DNA of 64,000 nucleotides from CAADGV01 sp040290295 (GTDB taxonomy: Bacteria > Bacteroidota > Ignavibacteria > UBA10030 > UBA6906): NCBI GenBank assembly GCA_040290295.1, contig PSMW01000001.1, positions 124,001-188,000 on the forward strand, written 5' to 3'. How positions within the stretch are numbered: position 1 is the stretch's first letter; every line of letters starts with the position of its first letter. Shown here one piece after another: positions 60,880-64,000 of the stretch. Under the pieces are notes generated by a model, which saw only the letters and a program-made list of their open reading frames with translations, was not told the origin of the DNA and searched no databases. The translations under genes and the position numbers were made by a program.

Positions 60880-62070
60880 ATGACAAAAAAAGGAATGATG
60901 GTCGTGCTCATCGTGCCGTTGCTTCTGGGTGGGTCCATCGGCTACACGGTTGGACGCTTCGGCGGCGAGCAAGCGTCGATGCCGCGCTACCCCGACGCGC
61001 CGTTCGAGGAAGCGAACCCGGTTGCGTACCAACAGCGCGATTCGGTCACGGCGGGAGTGTCGGCATCGCGGCGCAATGCCATTACCCAGACGGTTGTGGC
61101 ATGCAGTCCGGCGGTGGTCGGGATCAACGTGCTGGAAGTCCGACAATATCGCTACCGCAGTCCGTGGGGAGATGATCCGTTCTTTCGCCATTTCTTTCCC
61201 GATCAAGTGTACACACAGCAAGTGCGTGAGCTTGGTTCGGGTTTCATCATCTCGCCGGACGGCTACGTGATTACGAACGATCATGTTGCGGGCAACGCAA
61301 CCGAGATCACCATTACCATGACGAACGGTGAGAAGTATAGGGCAGAATTGGTCGGCACCGATCGGACGACGGATATCGCTCTTCTCAAGATCGACGGCAA
61401 GAATCTTCCGTACTTGAAGCTTGGCAATTCCGACGATGTCATTATCGGTGAGTGGGTGATTGCTTTCGGCAACCCCTTCGGTCTCTTCGATAGGAACAAT
61501 AAGCCAACGGTAACCGTCGGCGTCGTCAGTACGACGAACATCAGCCTGCAGTCCCAAGAAGGTCGCTCCTATCGCGGTATGATACAAACAGACGCCGCAA
61601 TCAACTCGGGAAATAGTGGTGGACCGCTCGTCAACAGTCTGGGTGAGGTCATCGGGGTCAACTCGGTCATCTTCACACCCAACCAAGGCAACATCGGTCT
61701 TGGGTTCGCTATCCCCATCAATCGCGTCAAGGCGGTCGTTACGGAATTGAAACGCAGCGGCAAAGTGGAGCGTGAGTTTTATACCGGGCTCGAGGTGCAA
61801 GACGTGGACGCACGCGTTGCACGCTATTTCGGTTTGGAATCGGTAGAAGGTGCCATCGTCAGCAACGTGTATCGCCGCAGTCCCGCAGAACGGGCGGGCT
61901 TCCGTCCCGGTGATATCATTCTCGAAGCGAACGGCGAAAAGGTGACCGACGAATCGGCGTTGTACAGCATTCTCGAAGAACTTCGCGTCGGCGATGTTGT
62001 GCGCTTCAAAGTGCTGCGCGACCGGCGCATCATCGAACTAAGCATGAAACTGGAAAAACGTCCGACGTAA
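60880..62070 (+). CDS. HtrA/Deg-family periplasmic serine protease
   Basis: 396 residues from the ATG at 60880, which has GGAAGGA eight bases upstream; ATG 60874 is also possible. One N-terminal helix (VVLIVPLLLGGSIGYTVG) anchors it or is a signal. Catalytic triad: His in ITNDHVAGNA, Asp in DRTTDIALLKI, Ser in NSGNSGGPLVN. One PDZ domain at about 295-390 (SPAERAGFRPGDIILEANGE). A single PDZ and a membrane anchor suggest a DegS- or HhoB-like form. Degrades or senses misfolded envelope proteins. Confidence 0.93.
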   Translation: MTKKGMMVVLIVPLLLGGSIGYTVGRFGGEQASMPRYPDAPFEEANPVAYQQRDSVTAGVSASRRNAITQTVVACSPAVVGINVLEVRQYRYRSPWGDDPFFRHFFPDQVYTQQVRELGSGFIISPDGYVITNDHVAGNATEITITMTNGEKYRAELVGTDRTTDIALLKIDGKNLPYLKLGNSDDVIIGEWVIAFGNPFGLFDRNNKPTVTVGVVSTTNISLQSQEGRSYRGMIQTDAAINSGNSGGPLVNSLGEVIGVNSVIFTPNQGNIGLGFAIPINRVKAVVTELKRSGKVEREFYTGLEVQDVDARVARYFGLESVEGAIVSNVYRRSPAERAGFRPGDIILEANGEKVTDESALYSILEELRVGDVVRFKVLRDRRIIELSMKLEKRPT

Positions 62071-62090
62071 CTTCATCGCCCATCATATCT

Positions 62091-62636
62091 ATGAAAGCAC
62101 TCGGCTTCCTCGTTGCCTGCTTGATATTCGCGGCAACATCCCACGCGCAATCCTTTATCAGCCTCCAAGCCGAAATCGCAGAGCCGACCGAAGAATTTCG
62201 TCAAACTGCAGGCACGGGTTTCGGCGCCAAAGGTTCGTACCTGCATTTTCTTACCACACGTTTTGCGCTCGGAGGGTCGTTGGGTTATGTCCGTTGGAAT
62301 TCGCGCACGAACGTTCCGCCGAACAATGAATATAGAGTGATCGCCGTGCCTATTGCGCTCAACGCAGATTTCCTTCTCTCGAAGAGCGTTGTGGCACCTT
62401 ACATCGGTTTCTCGGTCGGTATGAACTATTTGCGCATCCGTGGCATCGCTCCGAATGCAAACACGTACGAGGACAAGAACGAAGCGCATTTTGCTTACTC
62501 TCCCCACATCGGCGTCGGCATTCACATCGCTGGTCCGTTCGGCATTCTGTTGGTCGGTTCGTATAACGTTATCCACACCGAGCGGGTGCGTACGAAATAC
62601 TTTGCGCTGAGCGTCGGCGGCGCCGCCGGGCTTTAA
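62091..62636 (+). CDS. Outer-membrane beta-barrel protein (OmpW/OmpX-like size)
   Basis: 181 residues. Signal sequence with cut after SHAQ (residue about 20). The rest alternates polar and hydrophobic residues, with YIGFSVGMNYLRIRG and HIGVGIHIAGPFGILLVGSY as strands. Fits a small eight-stranded barrel of the porin-family type. Function unknown. Confidence 0.7.
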   Translation: MKALGFLVACLIFAATSHAQSFISLQAEIAEPTEEFRQTAGTGFGAKGSYLHFLTTRFALGGSLGYVRWNSRTNVPPNNEYRVIAVPIALNADFLLSKSVVAPYIGFSVGMNYLRIRGIAPNANTYEDKNEAHFAYSPHIGVGIHIAGPFGILLVGSYNVIHTERVRTKYFALSVGGAAGL

Positions 62637-62788
62637 GTCGTTACGATCTGCTGCGATAGCAGATAGGACTGTAAGGCGCGCCGACCCTTCAGGTTCCATT
62701 TCAGCGAGGATTTTCGTACATTGACGTGCGGATTTTTTTTCGTCCCGCTTGTGCTCTCCCCACCACTCGTTTCCTTGAGAGAAAAGTA

Positions 62789-64000
62789 TGATCGCTCGAT
62801 ACACTCGCCCTGCAATGGGCAAGATATGGGAGGACCGGAACAAGTTCAGCATTTGGCTGGAGATCGAACTACTGGCATGCGAAGCACAAGCGGAGTTGGG
62901 CATTGTGCCGAAGGCGGCGGTGAAGGAATTGCGGGAGAAAGCCTCGTTCGATGTGCGACGGATCGAGGAGATCGAACGAGAAGTTAAGCACGATGTGATC
63001 GCCTTCCTCACGAACGTCGGCGAACACGTCGGGCAGGCTGCGCGCTACATTCACGTGGGCATGACCTCTTCCGATGTGCTCGATACGTGTCTTGCCGTGC
63101 AGATGAAACAAGCAGGAGAACTCGTGCTCGATGATCTGCGACGGCTTGCCGACGTACTGGCGCGCCGCGCACGCGAGTTCAAAAAAACGATCATGGTGGG
63201 AAGGACACACGGCGTTCACGCCGAGCCGACGACGTTCGGACTGAAGCTCGCATTATGGTACGATGAAACACGACGCCACATTGCTCGGCTCGAAACGGCA
63301 ATCGAGCGTATTGCGGTAGGGAAAATTTCGGGAGCCGTCGGAACCTACGAGCATCTCAGCCCGCACGTCGAGGAATACGTTTGCCGCAAACTCGGCTTGA
63401 AGCCGGCGCCGGTTTCGACACAGATTCTCCAGCGAGATCGCCACGCGGAATTTCTCACAACGCTTGCCGTGATTGGCAGTTCGTTGGAGAAGTTCGCAAC
63501 GGAAATCCGCCATCTCCAGAAAACGGAAGTGTTGGAGGCCGAAGAGTTTTTTTCGGAAGGGCAAAAAGGCTCCTCGGCAATGCCGCACAAGCGGAACCCG
63601 ATTACCTGCGAGCGCATCGCCGGCCTTGCTCGTGTTCTGCGAGGCAACGCAGTGGCGGCAATGGAAAACGTCGCTCTCTGGCACGAACGAGACATTACGC
63701 ATTCGTCGGTCGAACGCATCATCATCCCCGATAGCTGCATCGTGATCGACTACATGCTGAGTCACATGACAGACGTGATCGATCGCCTGCTGGTGTATCC
63801 TCACAACATGATAAAGAATCTCGACTGTACGCACGGACTCATCTTCTCTCAGTCCGTTCTCTTGGCGCTCACCAAGAAAGCCATGCGCCGTGAGGATGCG
63901 TATCGCATTGTGCAGGCAACGGCAATGGAGACGTGGCAGACGGGAAAAGATTTCAAAGAGTTGTTGCTGCATAACGACGAGGTGCGAAGCGTGTTGAGCA
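62789..64000 (+). CDS. purB: Adenylosuccinate lyase, 5' part (runs off the window)
   Basis: 404 codons are present, open to the last base. RYTRPAMGKIWEDRNKFSIW at the start, GMTSSDVLDTCLAVQM, TIMVGRTHGVHAEPTTFGLK with the catalytic His, and the signature loop GSSAMPHKRNPITCERIAGL are intact; the HERDITHSSVER segment also matches. Splits adenylosuccinate and SAICAR in purine synthesis. About 25-30 residues at the C-terminus are missing beyond the window edge. Confidence 0.96.

Overview
The window is one stretch of a Gram-negative chromosome, probably a draft or metagenome assembly: there are three N runs (22364-22373, 46212-46309, 60581-60690) and two genes broken by small frameshifts (near 34620 and 39014). 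FlgH and FlgI give the flagellum L and P rings, so there is an outer membrane. An OmpA-family protein with thrombospondin type 3 repeats, an exported protein with PBCV-type basic adaptor repeats, RecJ/YebC/Ruv and the nif3-zinc ribbon pair all fit the FCB superphylum. Clear Shine-Dalgarno sites and TTGNNN-17-TATNNT promoters argue against Bacteroidia or Flavobacteriia proper. My best guess is a motile Chlorobiota/Ignavibacteria/Kapabacteria-type lineage; this is inference without any database search.

Region 1 (1-19807, + strand) is one continuous flagellar and motility block: flhA (3' part), flhF, flhG, a small membrane protein, the sigma-28 gene fliA, a protein made only of a sigma region 4-like domain, an HDOD protein, a GAF histidine kinase, a membrane protein with a SwrB-like layout, flgF, flgG, flgA, flgH, flgI, flgJ with a lytic transglycosylase domain, flgN, flgK, flgL, a first stator pair motA/motB, fliW, csrA, a second stator pair, and a response regulator with a degenerate HD-GYP domain. 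Spacings are short and many genes overlap at ATGA, so it is probably a few long operons. Numbering and length, swimming direction and flagellin translation (FliW-CsrA) are all controlled from this block.

Region 2 (19804-33335, - strand) starts with envelope genes (3-methyladenine glycosylase, PBCV-repeat protein, MscL, OmpA/TSP3 protein), then a long DNA-repair and RNA operon. In transcription order the latter is nif3, zinc ribbon protein, RNase P RNA, recJ, yebC, ruvC, ruvA, ruvB and a CoA-acylating-type aldehyde dehydrogenase. Its front carries a promoter, a leader of about 140 nt and an intrinsic terminator placed just before the nif3 ribosome binding site. This looks like an attenuator or a separate small RNA.

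Region 3 (32691-35434) is a signalling island: a REC-HisKA protein with Glu at the phosphorylation site, divergent from a CheY-like regulator and a frameshifted NtrC-type regulator.

Region 4 (35650-50870, + strand) is metabolic: glutaryl-CoA dehydrogenase, guaB, M24 peptidase, two glycosyltransferases, a methyltransferase-like protein, purD, a sugar epimerase, meaB, an acyl-CoA dehydrogenase, an acyl-CoA carboxylase beta subunit, an exported unknown and a second NtrC-type regulator. Region 5 (50881-59931, - strand) holds rlmB, a glutaredoxin-like protein, lgt, a PTS IIA protein, a mannose-1-phosphate guanylyltransferase fused to a catalytically altered phosphomannomutase, the reverse transsulfuration pair (cystathionine beta-synthase and gamma-lyase) and larB. 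Region 6 (60176-64000, + strand) has plsY, an HtrA protease, an outer-membrane barrel and the start of purB.

I found no CRISPR array, insertion sequence, prophage, tRNA or rRNA. No clearly new system is proved. The most interesting leads are the sigma region 4-only protein beside fliA, the nif3 leader and terminator, the Glu-substituted REC-HisKA stub, and the exported PBCV-repeat protein.
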